Positions 43,045 to 52,296 of a stretch of DNA of 62,216 nt are shown piece by piece. The notes under the pieces were generated by a model. The model searched no databases. It had not been told where the DNA came from and saw only the letters and a list, made by a program, of their open reading frames with translations. The translations under genes were made by a program, and so were the position numbers. The stretch is from Clostridiaceae bacterium UBA6110 (GTDB lineage: Bacteria > Bacillota > Clostridia > Clostridiales > Clostridiaceae), in NCBI GenBank assembly GCA_002428415.1, contig DIWI01000052.1, forward strand, positions 18,996-81,211, given 5' to 3'. The stretch's first letter is position 1. Every line of letters begins with the position of its first letter.

Positions 43045-44235
43045 TTAAATGACTCCGAGTTCCCTGCCTACCTTCTCATAGGCTGACAGGGCTATGTCCA
43101 GCATTTCTGTAGTATGTGCTGCAGTCGGCATGTTCCTGATCCTTCCGGTTCCCATTGGCACTGTAGGGAATGTTATGGCCTTGGCATATACGCCTTCCTC
43201 AAAAAGCCTCTTTGAGAATCTCTGTGCTTTAACCTCATCGCCTATAATTACCGGAGTGATCGGTGTCTGTGAATTCCCTATGTTGAAGCCCATCTCCTTC
43301 AGCCTCTTCTTAAGGTATAGCCCGTTTTCCCAGAGCCTGTCATGAAGCTCAGTGCTATCTTCCATGATATCAATGGCTTCAATGCATGCAGCTGCGCTTG
43401 CAGGTGTCATTGAGGTTGAAAAGAGGAACGGCCTCGCTCTGACCTTCAGCCAGTCTATAAGGTCCTTTGTCCCTGCTACATAGCCACCGACGACTCCTAT
43501 CGCCTTTGACAGGGTTCCCATCTGCAGGTCGATATCCTTTGAGTGCCCGAAGTGCTTGACTGTACCTGCACCCTTTCCCATGACACCTGAGCCATGAGCA
43601 TCATCTATGTAGCTGATGAGGTCGTATTCCCTGCAGGCTTCGACAATACCGTCTATGTCAGCCACATCTCCATCCATGGAGAATACACCGTCCGAAATAT
43701 ACATGAGCTTCCCGTAAAGTCCTGATGCTATGGCCTCTTTCGCCTTAGCCTTCAGGTCATCCATGTCCTGGTGCCTGACCCTTATTATCTTTGCCCCTGA
43801 AAGCCTGCATCCGTCTATGATCGATGCATGGTTAAGCTCATCAGAAAGAATGGCATCATCCTTGGTCATTATCGCAGAAATCGCTCCCATGTTGCAGTTG
43901 AAGCCGCTCTGGAATGCAATGGCTGCCTCAGTTCCTTTGAACCTCGCGATTCTCTTTTCAAGCTCATCATGCACCTGAAGCGTACCGTTTATTGTCCTTA
44001 CAGCGCCTGCACCCACACCGAACCTTACAGTAGCTTCCACAGCCTTATCTATCAATCTCTTGTCTGTCGCAAGCCCGAGATAATTATTGGATGAAAGGTT
44101 TATGAATTTCTTCCCTCCGATTTCAATTACAGGTCCGTTCGCCCCGTCAAGGATGTTTATCTCGTTGTAGAGTCCCTTCGATTTAAGCTCCGCCAGATTT
44201 TCCCTCAAGAATCTTTCCAGCACTATGCTGCCCAT
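43045..44235 (-). CDS. kbl: Glycine C-acetyltransferase (2-amino-3-ketobutyrate CoA ligase)
   Basis: 396-residue PLP enzyme of the alpha-oxoamine synthase family. NYLGLATDKRLI, GSGVMGKGAGTVKHFG and the PLP-lysine segment DLQMGTLSKAIGVVGGYV are visible. Splits 2-amino-3-ketobutyrate with CoA into glycine and acetyl-CoA. With the threonine dehydrogenase gene it makes a complete threonine-to-glycine route. GGAGGGGCGAA precedes the ATG. An extended -10 promoter (TGATATAAT, hexamer at 44290-44295) lies upstream. Confidence 0.93.
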   Translation of the reverse strand: MGSIVLERFLRENLAELKSKGLYNEINILDGANGPVIEIGGKKFINLSSNNYLGLATDKRLIDKAVEATVRFGVGAGAVRTINGTLQVHDELEKRIARFKGTEAAIAFQSGFNCNMGAISAIMTKDDAILSDELNHASIIDGCRLSGAKIIRVRHQDMDDLKAKAKEAIASGLYGKLMYISDGVFSMDGDVADIDGIVEACREYDLISYIDDAHGSGVMGKGAGTVKHFGHSKDIDLQMGTLSKAIGVVGGYVAGTKDLIDWLKVRARPFLFSTSMTPASAAACIEAIDIMEDSTELHDRLWENGLYLKKRLKEMGFNIGNSQTPITPVIIGDEVKAQRFSKRLFEEGVYAKAITFPTVPMGTGRIRNMPTAAHTTEMLDIALSAYEKVGRELGVI

Positions 44236-44289
44236 TTCGCCCCTCCTTGTTCTTCGTTCATTTACAAATTCAAGAATCTGTCCACCTTC

Positions 44290-44298
44290 ATTATATCA
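44290..44298 (-). promoter_or_regulatory. Extended -10 element upstream of kbl
   Basis: On the minus strand TGATATAAT, an extended -10 box 55 nt before the kbl start. No good -35 hexamer is seen, as is usual for this promoter type. Confidence 0.5.
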
Positions 44299-44438
44299 AA
44301 ACCTTTTCATGTTGTTTACCTGTTTAAAAAATTATCTTTTTAGTATTTATCTGTCTTTGCCGGAGTTACATAAATCAGTCGTTAAGAGCTCCAATCTGAT
44401 TCCAGTTATTACATCCGATAAAAACATGTCCTTTGATT

Positions 44439-44466
44439 TTGAATCTGTCTTATTTTGTGGTAAAAT
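44439..44466 (+). promoter_or_regulatory. Promoter of the SNF2 helicase gene
   Basis: TTGAAT (44439-44444), 16-bp spacer, TAAAAT (44461-44466), so the tandem repeat at 44497 lies in the 5' untranslated region. Confidence 0.55.
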
Positions 44467-44496
44467 GATAGGTGGCTTTTGAAAGCTTAGGTAAGC

Positions 44497-44565
44497 TTTT
44501 AAAAAACTTCGCAGAAGATTTTAAAAAACTTCGCAGAAGATTTTAAAAAACTTCGCAGAAGATTT
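44497..44565 (+). repeat. Three tandem copies of a 22-bp unit
   Basis: The unit AAAAAACTTCGCAGAAGATT plus TT recurs with an exact 22-bp period starting at 44501, 44523 and 44545. Each copy has a CTTC-GCA-GAAG mini-hairpin. The array ends 54 bp before the helicase start codon. Confidence 0.9.
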
Positions 44566-44618
44566 CCTGAATGAAAGCCCGTAAATTTCTACTAAAGACC
44601 CGAAGGAAGGTACAAAAG

Positions 44619-47600
44619 ATGACATTCTCAAGGCAATATCTCGTCGAGCTGGCAGGTTCATCCGCAGTATACGACAGAGCCTCAATATATTCCAAGGACA
44701 GAAGGGTTACTGCGCTAAACGTTAGCGGAACCCAGGTAAGGTCTACCGTAAAGGGCAAGAAGCTTTACAGCACTTATATTGAAATGGGCAGCGACGGAGC
44801 TGTGGAGGACTATTACTGCTCATGCCCCTCCCATGAGTCCAGCGGAGAAGCATGCAAGCATGTACTCGCAACCCTTATGTCACTTGAAAAGGTGGACCTG
44901 GGAAGACAGGTAAACATATTTCGGCAGGGTAAACCCCCGGTTCAGGCAGGACGCTCCGCAAGGGCTCTCATAGAGGGTATCTCAATGGCGTCTTTCGAGG
45001 AAGCTCCTGAAGAGCTGGATATAGAGGTCTTCCTTGAGGAAGAGGATGGTTTTGATACCACAACCTCACTCAGGATAAGATCCGGAAAAGAAAAAATGCA
45101 TTTTGAAAAAAGCATGGAGGAGTTTCTGGACAAGTGGTCTGAAGGACTCATCAAGGCAGACAAACCTTATGATGAGCTTTTTGAGTATCTTTACAGCATC
45201 TACCTGGCACTATCCGTTCCGTCTGAACCATATGTAAGGTCGAAAACTGTAACTAGAGGAGATCGATTTCTGCTTTCACCTCAGATGCTGAAGAAGGTCC
45301 TCAGAATTCTAAACGGTGAAACCATCCACTATACAAGCCCTTTCGCAGGGGGTATGACCGGAGTCAGGAAAGAGCCTGTATTAATTGCAGAGGTGTCACC
45401 GAAGATAAGCTACAGCATCAGTGAAAAATCAGGCAATCTGTCTTTGCGGGTAAAGCTCGACAAGGGCTGCCATTTTCTTGATGAGACCGCAGCTGTGTTC
45501 CATGAGCCTGGCATCCTTGGCATCGTGCCTGACAGGGAGCTGAAGACCATAAGGACGATCAACTCGACAATACTCCAAAAGGAAGATGGCGGATTCCTTT
45601 CCATACCCACAGACCTGAGGGACACCTTCCTCTCAAGTGTCCTGCCTGAGCTTGGAAGGACAGGTCAAGTCGTCCTGGATGGTGCCCTGCAGGAGAAGAT
45701 AATAACCGAGGAGCTCAGGCCAGAGGTCTACCTTGACATACATGAAGACAGCATTACAGCCAAGCTCAAATTCAGGTACGGAGATTATACTGTAAGGGAA
45801 AACAACGACACTCTTGTCAGGGACAATCTCGGCAATGAGATACTCATGAAAGAGACCGGAATCGTTATAGTAAGGGACATCCCGAGGGAAGAGGGCATCA
45901 TGAGCGTGTTCGAGGACTGTGAGTTCAGGCTGTTCATGGACCATATGTATCTTGACGGCGATGAGGAGATATGGCTTTTCCTGACAAAGGGGCTTCCGCT
46001 CCTGAAGGAAAGGGCTGAGGTCTATTACAGCGACGATTTCAGGAAAATTACCACAAAAGGCTCTTCTTCACCTGGAATATCACTATCCTCAAAGGACGGA
46101 GCAAGCTACCTTGAGTTTTCATTCGATCTTCCTGATGGCCTTTCCTCACATGAGCTGCTAGAGATTCTGGGGTCATCGAAGGATGGAAAGAAATATCACA
46201 GGCTCAAGGACGGTACATTCATCGACACCCTCGACAGCAGCCTGAAAGCGCTTAGCGAGGTAGTCACGAACCTTGGTCTGAAAGAAAAGGACCTTATGGA
46301 TGGAAGTATTTCGGTTCCTATGAGCAGAGCGCTTTATCTTGAGGAAGCACTTAAGGACACAGGTATTCAATTCAGCAAGGATGCGCATGTAAGCGAGATG
46401 ATCTCGAGGATCAGGGACCCAAAATCCTTCGATTTCAAGGTACCTGCAAGCTACAAATCAATACTGAGGGATTACCAGAAGACAGGCGTAAAGTGGATGA
46501 AGGCTCTTGAGTCTAGCGGACTTTGCGGAATACTGGCCGATGACATGGGTCTTGGAAAGACATTGCAGGTAATAACTCTCATTGACAGCGGAGACAAGTC
46601 ACGCCCGTCTCTGGTTGTCGCCCCTACTAGTCTGGTATACAACTGGAAGGCGGAAATAGAGAAATTCGGCCCGGGCCTCAGGGTTCTGGTGGTTGATGGC
46701 TCAAGAAAGACCAGGGAAACCCTCGTCACACTTGCTGGTGAGCATGACATAGTACTGACCTCATACCCTCTTGTCAGGAAGGACCAGGACCTTTATGCGG
46801 ATATGGACTTCAACTACTGCATACTGGATGAGGCTCAGCACATAAAGAATCCGGTGACGTCAGCTGCAAAGAGCGTAAAGTCAATCAAATCCAGGTACAG
46901 GCTTGCGATGACAGGAACTCCGGTGGAGAATACTCTAACCGAGCTGTGGTCCATATTCGACTTCCTTATGCCTGGATACCTGGGCTCACACAGGAAGTTC
47001 CTCGAACGGTACGAGAAACCCATAACAACTGATGGAGACAAGGACGCCCTCAGGAATCTGGTTTCACATGTGAAGCCGTTCATACTAAGAAGGCTGAAGA
47101 AGGATGTCCTTAAGGAGCTCCCTGACAAGATTGAGACAAGGCTTCTCCTCGACATGGACGAGTCCCAGAAAAAGGTCTACGTGGCGAAGCTTTCGGAAGC
47201 GAAGAAGGAGATTACCGGCGAAACAAAGCACAGCCACATCAAGATACTGTCGCTTCTTACAAGGCTCAGACAGACCTGCAACCATCCTGCACTTATAATA
47301 GACGGGTACAAGGGCAGGAGCGCGAAGCTGGATGCGCTTGTGGAGCTTGTCGATGAAAGCATAAAAGGAGGCCACAAGGTGCTGGTCTTCTCACAGTTTA
47401 CTTCAATGCTCGCGATAATACGCCGTGAGCTCGAGGCAAACGGTCATCCCTGCCTGTATCTTGACGGTGGAGTTGATTCCAGGGACAGGATAGATCTCGT
47501 CAATTCCTTCCAGAACGGAGAAAAGAACATATTCCTCATCTCACTTAAGGCAGGAGGAACAGGACTTAACCTCACCGAAGCGGATGTTGTGGTGCATTTT

Positions 47601-47828
47601 GACCCGTGGTGGAATCCCGCGGTCGAGGACCAGGCTACCGACAGGGCGTACAGGATAGGACAGAAGAATAAGGTTCAGGTATACAGGTTCATCACTGCAG
47701 GCACAATTGAAGAGAAGATAGTATCACTCCAGGAAAGGAAGAAGGATATGGTGGACTCGGTCATAAAGCCGGGAGAAACCATTCTCGGAAAGCTTACTGA
47801 AAAGGAGATAGAGGGTCTGTTCAGCTAA
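44619..47828 (+). CDS. SWIM zinc-finger SNF2-family helicase
   Basis: 1069 residues. N-terminal SWIM finger (CSCPSHESSGEACKHV at 67-82), a long bacterial SNF2-associated middle region, then the two RecA lobes: ILADDMGLGKTLQVI (motif I), ILDEAQHIKN (motif II), MTGTPVENTLTELWSIFDFL, VFSQFTSMLAII, and DPWWNPAVEDQATDRAYRIGQ (motif VI, slightly over-long here to read: DQATDRAYRIGQ is the key part). ATPase that moves along DNA or strips proteins such as RNA polymerase, as RapA does. ATG 44619 follows GGAAGG by 8 nt; a longer frame to 44571 runs into the repeat array and lacks a ribosome site. Confidence 0.93.
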   Translation: MTFSRQYLVELAGSSAVYDRASIYSKDRRVTALNVSGTQVRSTVKGKKLYSTYIEMGSDGAVEDYYCSCPSHESSGEACKHVLATLMSLEKVDLGRQVNIFRQGKPPVQAGRSARALIEGISMASFEEAPEELDIEVFLEEEDGFDTTTSLRIRSGKEKMHFEKSMEEFLDKWSEGLIKADKPYDELFEYLYSIYLALSVPSEPYVRSKTVTRGDRFLLSPQMLKKVLRILNGETIHYTSPFAGGMTGVRKEPVLIAEVSPKISYSISEKSGNLSLRVKLDKGCHFLDETAAVFHEPGILGIVPDRELKTIRTINSTILQKEDGGFLSIPTDLRDTFLSSVLPELGRTGQVVLDGALQEKIITEELRPEVYLDIHEDSITAKLKFRYGDYTVRENNDTLVRDNLGNEILMKETGIVIVRDIPREEGIMSVFEDCEFRLFMDHMYLDGDEEIWLFLTKGLPLLKERAEVYYSDDFRKITTKGSSSPGISLSSKDGASYLEFSFDLPDGLSSHELLEILGSSKDGKKYHRLKDGTFIDTLDSSLKALSEVVTNLGLKEKDLMDGSISVPMSRALYLEEALKDTGIQFSKDAHVSEMISRIRDPKSFDFKVPASYKSILRDYQKTGVKWMKALESSGLCGILADDMGLGKTLQVITLIDSGDKSRPSLVVAPTSLVYNWKAEIEKFGPGLRVLVVDGSRKTRETLVTLAGEHDIVLTSYPLVRKDQDLYADMDFNYCILDEAQHIKNPVTSAAKSVKSIKSRYRLAMTGTPVENTLTELWSIFDFLMPGYLGSHRKFLERYEKPITTDGDKDALRNLVSHVKPFILRRLKKDVLKELPDKIETRLLLDMDESQKKVYVAKLSEAKKEITGETKHSHIKILSLLTRLRQTCNHPALIIDGYKGRSAKLDALVELVDESIKGGHKVLVFSQFTSMLAIIRRELEANGHPCLYLDGGVDSRDRIDLVNSFQNGEKNIFLISLKAGGTGLNLTEADVVVHFDPWWNPAVEDQATDRAYRIGQKNKVQVYRFITAGTIEEKIVSLQERKKDMVDSVIKPGETILGKLTEKEIEGLFS

Positions 47829-47874
47829 AGGACTATATTGTGAAGCGGACAATGTCCGTTCGAAGGAGAAAACA

Positions 47875-49050
47875 ATGCTTACAAAGTTCTACCTCAAACA
47901 AGGCAAAGGAAGAAAGGCAGAAAAGGGCCATCCATGGATCTATACAGATGAGATTGAAGGCTACGACGGAGAATATACTAACGGCGATATCATCGAGGTC
48001 TATAACTCAAGAGGACGGTTTATTGGCAAGGGCTTCATCAATGACAGCTCGAAAATTTCCATTCGCCTTATGACAAGAAAACAGGAGGATGAGATTGACT
48101 ACGAGTTCCTTAGGAAGAGGCTACAGGATGCCTTTGACTACAGGGCCAAGGTGATAGACACATCAAGCTGCAGGATAGTCTTCGGCGAGGCTGACTTTCT
48201 ACCAGGACTCACTATCGACAAATTCACTGACATTTATGTGATTCAGAGCCTGGCCCTTGGAATAGACAGGTTCAAGAAGGATATCGTTGATATCCTCATG
48301 AAGGACCATGGAGCAAGAGGTGTCTATGAGAGAAGTGATGTCGCGGTGAGAGCCCTCGAGGGCATGGAAGAGACAAAGGGATTCCTGACCGAGCCCTTCG
48401 ACACCATGATAGAGATTGAGGAAAACGGAGTCAGATACATAGTCGACATCGAGAACGGACAGAAGACCGGCTTCTTCCTTGACCAGAAGGAGAACAGGAA
48501 GGCTATACACCGCCTTATGAAAGACGCGGAGGTTCTGGATTGCTTCACCCATACTGGCTCCTTCGCATTGAATGCTGGAATCGCCGGTGCAAAGTCAGTC
48601 CTCGGACTCGACATATCGCAGCATGCCATAGATTTTGCAATGAAGAATGCAAAGCTGAACGGTCTTGAAGACAAGGTGAGCTTCGAGGTCCACAACGCTT
48701 TTGATATTCTACCCGTATGGGCAAGGGAAGGCAGGAAGTACGATGTTGTCATACTGGACCCACCTGCATTCACCAAGTCGAGGGACAGCATAGCAGGAGC
48801 AAAAAGAGGCTACAAAGAGATCAACCTCAGGGGAATCAAGCTGGTCAGGGAAGGCGGCTTCCTTGTAACATGCTCATGCTCCCATTTCATGAGCGAGGAG
48901 CTTCTCAGGGAAACAATAATCGAAGCGGCGAGGGATGCAGGCAGGACGCTGAGGCAGGTAGAGTTCAGGACACAGAGCGCAGACCACCCGATACTCATGA
49001 CCTCCGATGAATCCTACTACCTGAAGTTCTTCGTGTTCCAAGTGGTATAG
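47875..49050 (+). CDS. Class I SAM-dependent rRNA methyltransferase (RlmI-like)
   Basis: 391 residues: N-terminal PUA domain (KGRKAEKGHPWIYTDEIE, then NSRGRFIGKGFIND), a middle EEHAD-like domain, and a Rossmann methyltransferase with VLDCFTHTGSFALNAG and VVILDPPAFTKS (NPPY-like motif for cytosine C5). Close to RlmI, which makes m5C in 23S rRNA. Begins 46 nt after the helicase stop with GGAG upstream; the MATE gene follows at once. Confidence 0.9.
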   Translation: MLTKFYLKQGKGRKAEKGHPWIYTDEIEGYDGEYTNGDIIEVYNSRGRFIGKGFINDSSKISIRLMTRKQEDEIDYEFLRKRLQDAFDYRAKVIDTSSCRIVFGEADFLPGLTIDKFTDIYVIQSLALGIDRFKKDIVDILMKDHGARGVYERSDVAVRALEGMEETKGFLTEPFDTMIEIEENGVRYIVDIENGQKTGFFLDQKENRKAIHRLMKDAEVLDCFTHTGSFALNAGIAGAKSVLGLDISQHAIDFAMKNAKLNGLEDKVSFEVHNAFDILPVWAREGRKYDVVILDPPAFTKSRDSIAGAKRGYKEINLRGIKLVREGGFLVTCSCSHFMSEELLRETIIEAARDAGRTLRQVEFRTQSADHPILMTSDESYYLKFFVFQVV

Positions 49051-49051
49051 G

Positions 49052-50398
49052 ATGCACTTCTCAAGAGCTTCTGCAGGGGATGTACTGAGACTGGCCCTTC
49101 CGGCTGTATTCGAGCAGGTCCTGGTAATGCTGGTATTCACCCTTGACACAGTCATGGTCGGAAGATACGGCGGAAGCCAGGCACTTGCAGCAATTGGCGT
49201 CAGCGCCGAGATGGTGGCTACAGTCTCCAACATATTCGTAGGCATGGGAATTTCAATAGCTACCACGAGCCTTGTGGCACGGGCTTTCGGTGCCGGCAGG
49301 CTCAAAAGGGCTGAAGAGTACGCAACTCTTGGCATCCTTGCAGCCGCCGCTTCAGCCTTCATGATAGGAATACTCGTATTCCTCTTTGCAGGAAGTGCAG
49401 TCAGGGCTGCAGGTGCAGAGGCTGCGGTCTCTGGTATGGCATCCGGTTATCTCCGGATTGTGGCTTTTGCAATTTTCTTCAGCATGGTGCTTAGCTCTGT
49501 CAACGCAGTTCTCAGGGGCTACGGAAACACAAAGGTCCCGTTTGTGGCTTCTGCGATAACCACACTTACAAACCTCATCCTTGACTACGGCCTTATCTTT
49601 GGAAACCTGGGAATGCCGGAGCTTGGCGTGCAGGGCGCAGCCATTGCGACTGTCATCGCACAGGCTCTTGGCCTGACATTCAGTACTACCTATATGCTCA
49701 GGCGGTCAAAGGTGAAGCCAGGGCTTTCTCATATCCAAACCCTTGACATGCAGAGGCTGAAGTCATTCTTCAGATTATCCGTTCCTGCCTCGATGCAGGA
49801 GGGCTCAATAAGCCTTGTAAGGCTGCTTGGTCAGTTCATGATAATAGGACTGGGTACTAAGGCCCTGGCTGCGAATACCATGGCAACGATGATCGAGTCC
49901 ATCTCCTTTATGCCAGGCTGGGGATTCGCGCTGGCAGCATCAGCACTTGTCGGACTTAAGACCGGCGAAGGTGACCATGAAGGTGCAAAGGCGTATGCCT
50001 ATACCTCAGTCATCATGGGTTCGGCAGTAATGGGTGTGATATCTCTCCTTTTCCTCATATTTCCGCAGCAGCTCATCTCATTGTTCGTCTCAGGCGGCGA
50101 AGAGGATGTGGTGAGGCTTGGTGCATTGTGCCTGGCAATAGGCGCATTCGAGCAGCCCACCATGGGTGCATCCATGATATCTGCGGGCGTCCTGAGGGGA
50201 ATGGGAGACACGAAGACCCCCTTCAAGGTCTCCTTCTTCACCTCCTGGTTCATAAGGATGCCACTGACAATAATTCTCATATTCTTCCTCAAGACGCCAG
50301 TCTGGATGGTTTGGGTGATAACCGCAGTCTACTGGCTGGCTGACTCGATATTTCTGCTTAAATCCATGGACAGGAAATTGAAAGCTCCTGGACATTAA
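49052..50398 (+). CDS. MATE family efflux transporter
   Basis: 448 residues, about twelve transmembrane helices in two homologous halves. LALPAVFEQVLVMLVFTLDTVMVGRYGG is the typical MATE opening and the VNAVLRGYGNTKVPF and AGVLRGMGDTKTPF loops are the matching repeat elements. Exports drugs or other cations with Na or H. It begins 1 nt after the methyltransferase stop, so it shares that transcript. Confidence 0.93.
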   Translation: MHFSRASAGDVLRLALPAVFEQVLVMLVFTLDTVMVGRYGGSQALAAIGVSAEMVATVSNIFVGMGISIATTSLVARAFGAGRLKRAEEYATLGILAAAASAFMIGILVFLFAGSAVRAAGAEAAVSGMASGYLRIVAFAIFFSMVLSSVNAVLRGYGNTKVPFVASAITTLTNLILDYGLIFGNLGMPELGVQGAAIATVIAQALGLTFSTTYMLRRSKVKPGLSHIQTLDMQRLKSFFRLSVPASMQEGSISLVRLLGQFMIIGLGTKALAANTMATMIESISFMPGWGFALAASALVGLKTGEGDHEGAKAYAYTSVIMGSAVMGVISLLFLIFPQQLISLFVSGGEEDVVRLGALCLAIGAFEQPTMGASMISAGVLRGMGDTKTPFKVSFFTSWFIRMPLTIILIFFLKTPVWMVWVITAVYWLADSIFLLKSMDRKLKAPGH

Positions 50399-50402
50399 TA
50401 GA

Positions 50403-50436
50403 GGATGGCCCCCGTTGACCACAGGGACCATCCTTT
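50403..50436 (+). terminator. Terminator between MATE gene and the caspase operon end
   Basis: Stem GGATGG-CCC with GGG-CCATCC (one mismatch), followed by TTTTC. It separates the plus-strand run from the minus-strand operon. Confidence 0.75.
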
Positions 50437-51042
50437 TCATATGTCCATATTTGATTCCAGGCCTTTTGCCCGAATGTCATCAAGCCTTGCCAGATCTTCC
50501 TTTTTCAGGCTTCTGAAGTATTCTGCGCGCTTCAGGTATGCTCTCTTCAGAAGATCCTTCCTTCCAGCATGCTCGAAATAGGCAATTGCCTTTCCAATCT
50601 GATCCTGAGCCTTAAGGTAATCCTTGTCAGTGAAGCGGATGCCTGACATCTCCAGATATGCTTCTCCCTTGATGTCGCTTGCCTTTGATTTTTCTGCAAC
50701 CAGGTTGAAATGCCCATACGCCTTTTTCAAGTCGTTAAGCCGTATGCATATCCTACCTGCAAGAAGTCTCGCCTTCTCCTCTTCCTCCCTGCAGCCAAGC
50801 TTCATGAATTCTCCAATGGCCATTTCTGCCTTCTCTGATGCACTTTCAAAGCTTCCCATCAGCATGTGGATGTTGGCGATGTTTACAAGTGTCTTGGGCA
50901 GCTCAGGGCCGAGCTTCAGCTTTTCCTCCACTGCCAGGCTCTGCTCGAATATGGCAAGCGCTTCCGGAAGATTCCCTCTTGATATTTCCATTATCGCATC
51001 CTTGTTGAACCTGACCAGAGCTTCAGCTATGACATTACCCAT
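50437..51042 (-). CDS. TPR-repeat protein, last gene of the caspase-CHAT-C25 operon
   Basis: 201 residues, all helical. At least four tetratricopeptide-like helix pairs can be seen: NLPEALAIFEQSLAVEEKL, TLVNIANIHMLMGSFESASEKAEMAI, KARLLAGRICIRLNDLKKAYGHFNLVAE, YLEMSGIRFTDKDYLKAQDQIGKAIAYF. TPRs bind peptides or other proteins. No enzymatic domain. Its ATG lies inside the end of the previous TPR gene (8-nt overlap), with GGGAG 6 nt upstream. It may be one half of a split TPR scaffold. Confidence 0.75.
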   Translation of the reverse strand: MGNVIAEALVRFNKDAIMEISRGNLPEALAIFEQSLAVEEKLKLGPELPKTLVNIANIHMLMGSFESASEKAEMAIGEFMKLGCREEEEKARLLAGRICIRLNDLKKAYGHFNLVAEKSKASDIKGEAYLEMSGIRFTDKDYLKAQDQIGKAIAYFEHAGRKDLLKRAYLKRAEYFRSLKKEDLARLDDIRAKGLESNMDI

Positions 51043-51490
51043 CCTGTGCTCCCTTCAGAAGGCTAATCTCTCTCTCGACAGCTTCCCTTCTCTTTCCTTC
51101 AAGCCTGGGAAGTGCTGCGGAGTATAGGTTCAAAGCTTCACCAAAGCATCCCCTCCGCTCCTTCTCCATGCCGAGCTTCACTGCAGCTACTGAAAGCCTT
51201 CCAAGGAGCTCTTCCGCCCTGTCGCGTCCAGATTCCTTGTCAAGGTAGTCAACTGATGCCTTGGCGTATTCGATTGCCTTGATACAATCACCTTTAACCG
51301 CCTCAAGGTTTGAAAGGCTCATGCAGCTCATGCCCATTCCTTCCCTGTATCCAGTCAGACCGGATATTTCCCCGGCACTTATGAGAAGCCTGCCTGCTTC
51401 ATCGAACCTTCCTTCCCTTATCAGCTCATATGAGGCATTATGAAGTGACTTAAGCTGCCTTGCCACTTCCTCGAATATTCTCTCGTCCAA
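51035..51490 (-). CDS. TPR-like helical protein
   Basis: 151 residues, helical. TPR-type pairs: NASYELIREGRFDEAGRLLISAG, SCMSLSNLEAVKGDCIKAIEYAKAS, LGMEKERRGCFGEALNLYSAAL. Starts at TTG 51490, with a perfect AGGAGGTGA 5 nt upstream; the TGA in that site is the stop codon of the preceding gene. Overlaps the next TPR gene by 8 nt. The two together would give a TPR stack of about 350 residues. Confidence 0.7.
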   Translation of the reverse strand: MDERIFEEVARQLKSLHNASYELIREGRFDEAGRLLISAGEISGLTGYREGMGMSCMSLSNLEAVKGDCIKAIEYAKASVDYLDKESGRDRAEELLGRLSVAAVKLGMEKERRGCFGEALNLYSAALPRLEGKRREAVEREISLLKGAQDG

Positions 51491-51494
51491 GCTG

Positions 51495-52253
51495 TCACCT
51501 CCTGAAGTATTCCTTCATCCCTTCCAGATCAGCATTCATGTCCATCTCCAAATCCATAATTGACTTAATCTCCACGCCTGATTCCCTGTCAATTATCTTC
51601 ATGCTCATCAGGCCTGGCCTGTTATCCGAAGCACTTTTCACCTTAGGCTTGGTGCTATTTGTCGTCATGCTGCCTACGGGATGCTTATTTTGCACTGAAC
51701 TACTCTTTTTGACCTTTAATTCATGTCGGGGCTTCACTTTAACTTTTGGAGGAGCTTTTTCAATAACTGCAGCCTGATGCTTCTTGCTGACTTTTTCTAT
51801 GATCCCGAAGCTTTTAAGTTGCATTCCGGACTTTTCACGGGTTGGGATTTGCAAATCCTCCTCCATGGTATTTCTCTGTTTTTTTCCCTTGCCATTCAAT
51901 GACCTGGCTGCACTGGCATTTGGCTTTACAGAAGCCTTCGGCTTCTCTTTTGTTCCAATACCGTCAATCCTAGGGACCTGTTCTTTCCTCAAAAAATATC
52001 CGATTACTTCAAGCTGCGCTTTTCTTGTATCTGATACAGTCCTTTCATCGTCAATGGAAACGGAAAAGCCTATGTCCATAGCATCATCACTGCTGCTTTC
52101 AGGGTTTTCTTCAGCACTGCCGGTTTCCTGCCCCTTTAGGCCTGTGTTTTCAATGACCTCTTCAGGCTCATCGTCGAACAGACCGGAATCGAGCAGCAGT
52201 GAAGCTTCAATTATGTCACTTTTCAAGACCTCTTTTTCTTCATTGTCTCCCAT
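51495..52253 (-). CDS. Disordered charged protein of the caspase operon
   Basis: 252 residues without a recognisable fold. N-terminal third acidic (runs of D and E, including SSDDAMDIGF), middle strongly basic with many K and P (KAPPKVKVKPRHELKVKK), C-terminal 40 residues more ordered (LMSMKIIDRESGVEIKSIMDLEMD). Such a layout suits a linker, an interaction platform or a protease substrate: it has many Asp and Lys/Arg sites for caspase-like and gingipain-like enzymes. GGTGG precedes the ATG, and its stop sits in the ribosome site of the next gene. Function unknown. Confidence 0.65.
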   Translation of the reverse strand: MGDNEEKEVLKSDIIEASLLLDSGLFDDEPEEVIENTGLKGQETGSAEENPESSSDDAMDIGFSVSIDDERTVSDTRKAQLEVIGYFLRKEQVPRIDGIGTKEKPKASVKPNASAARSLNGKGKKQRNTMEEDLQIPTREKSGMQLKSFGIIEKVSKKHQAAVIEKAPPKVKVKPRHELKVKKSSSVQNKHPVGSMTTNSTKPKVKSASDNRPGLMSMKIIDRESGVEIKSIMDLEMDMNADLEGMKEYFRR

Positions 52254-52296
52254 AGGGTCACCACCGATTATATTCTTCAGAAGTCAAATACCTGTT

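Noticed and set aside
44497..44565. CRISPR array
   Set aside because: The 22-bp units abut with no spacers, there are only three, and no cas gene is near.
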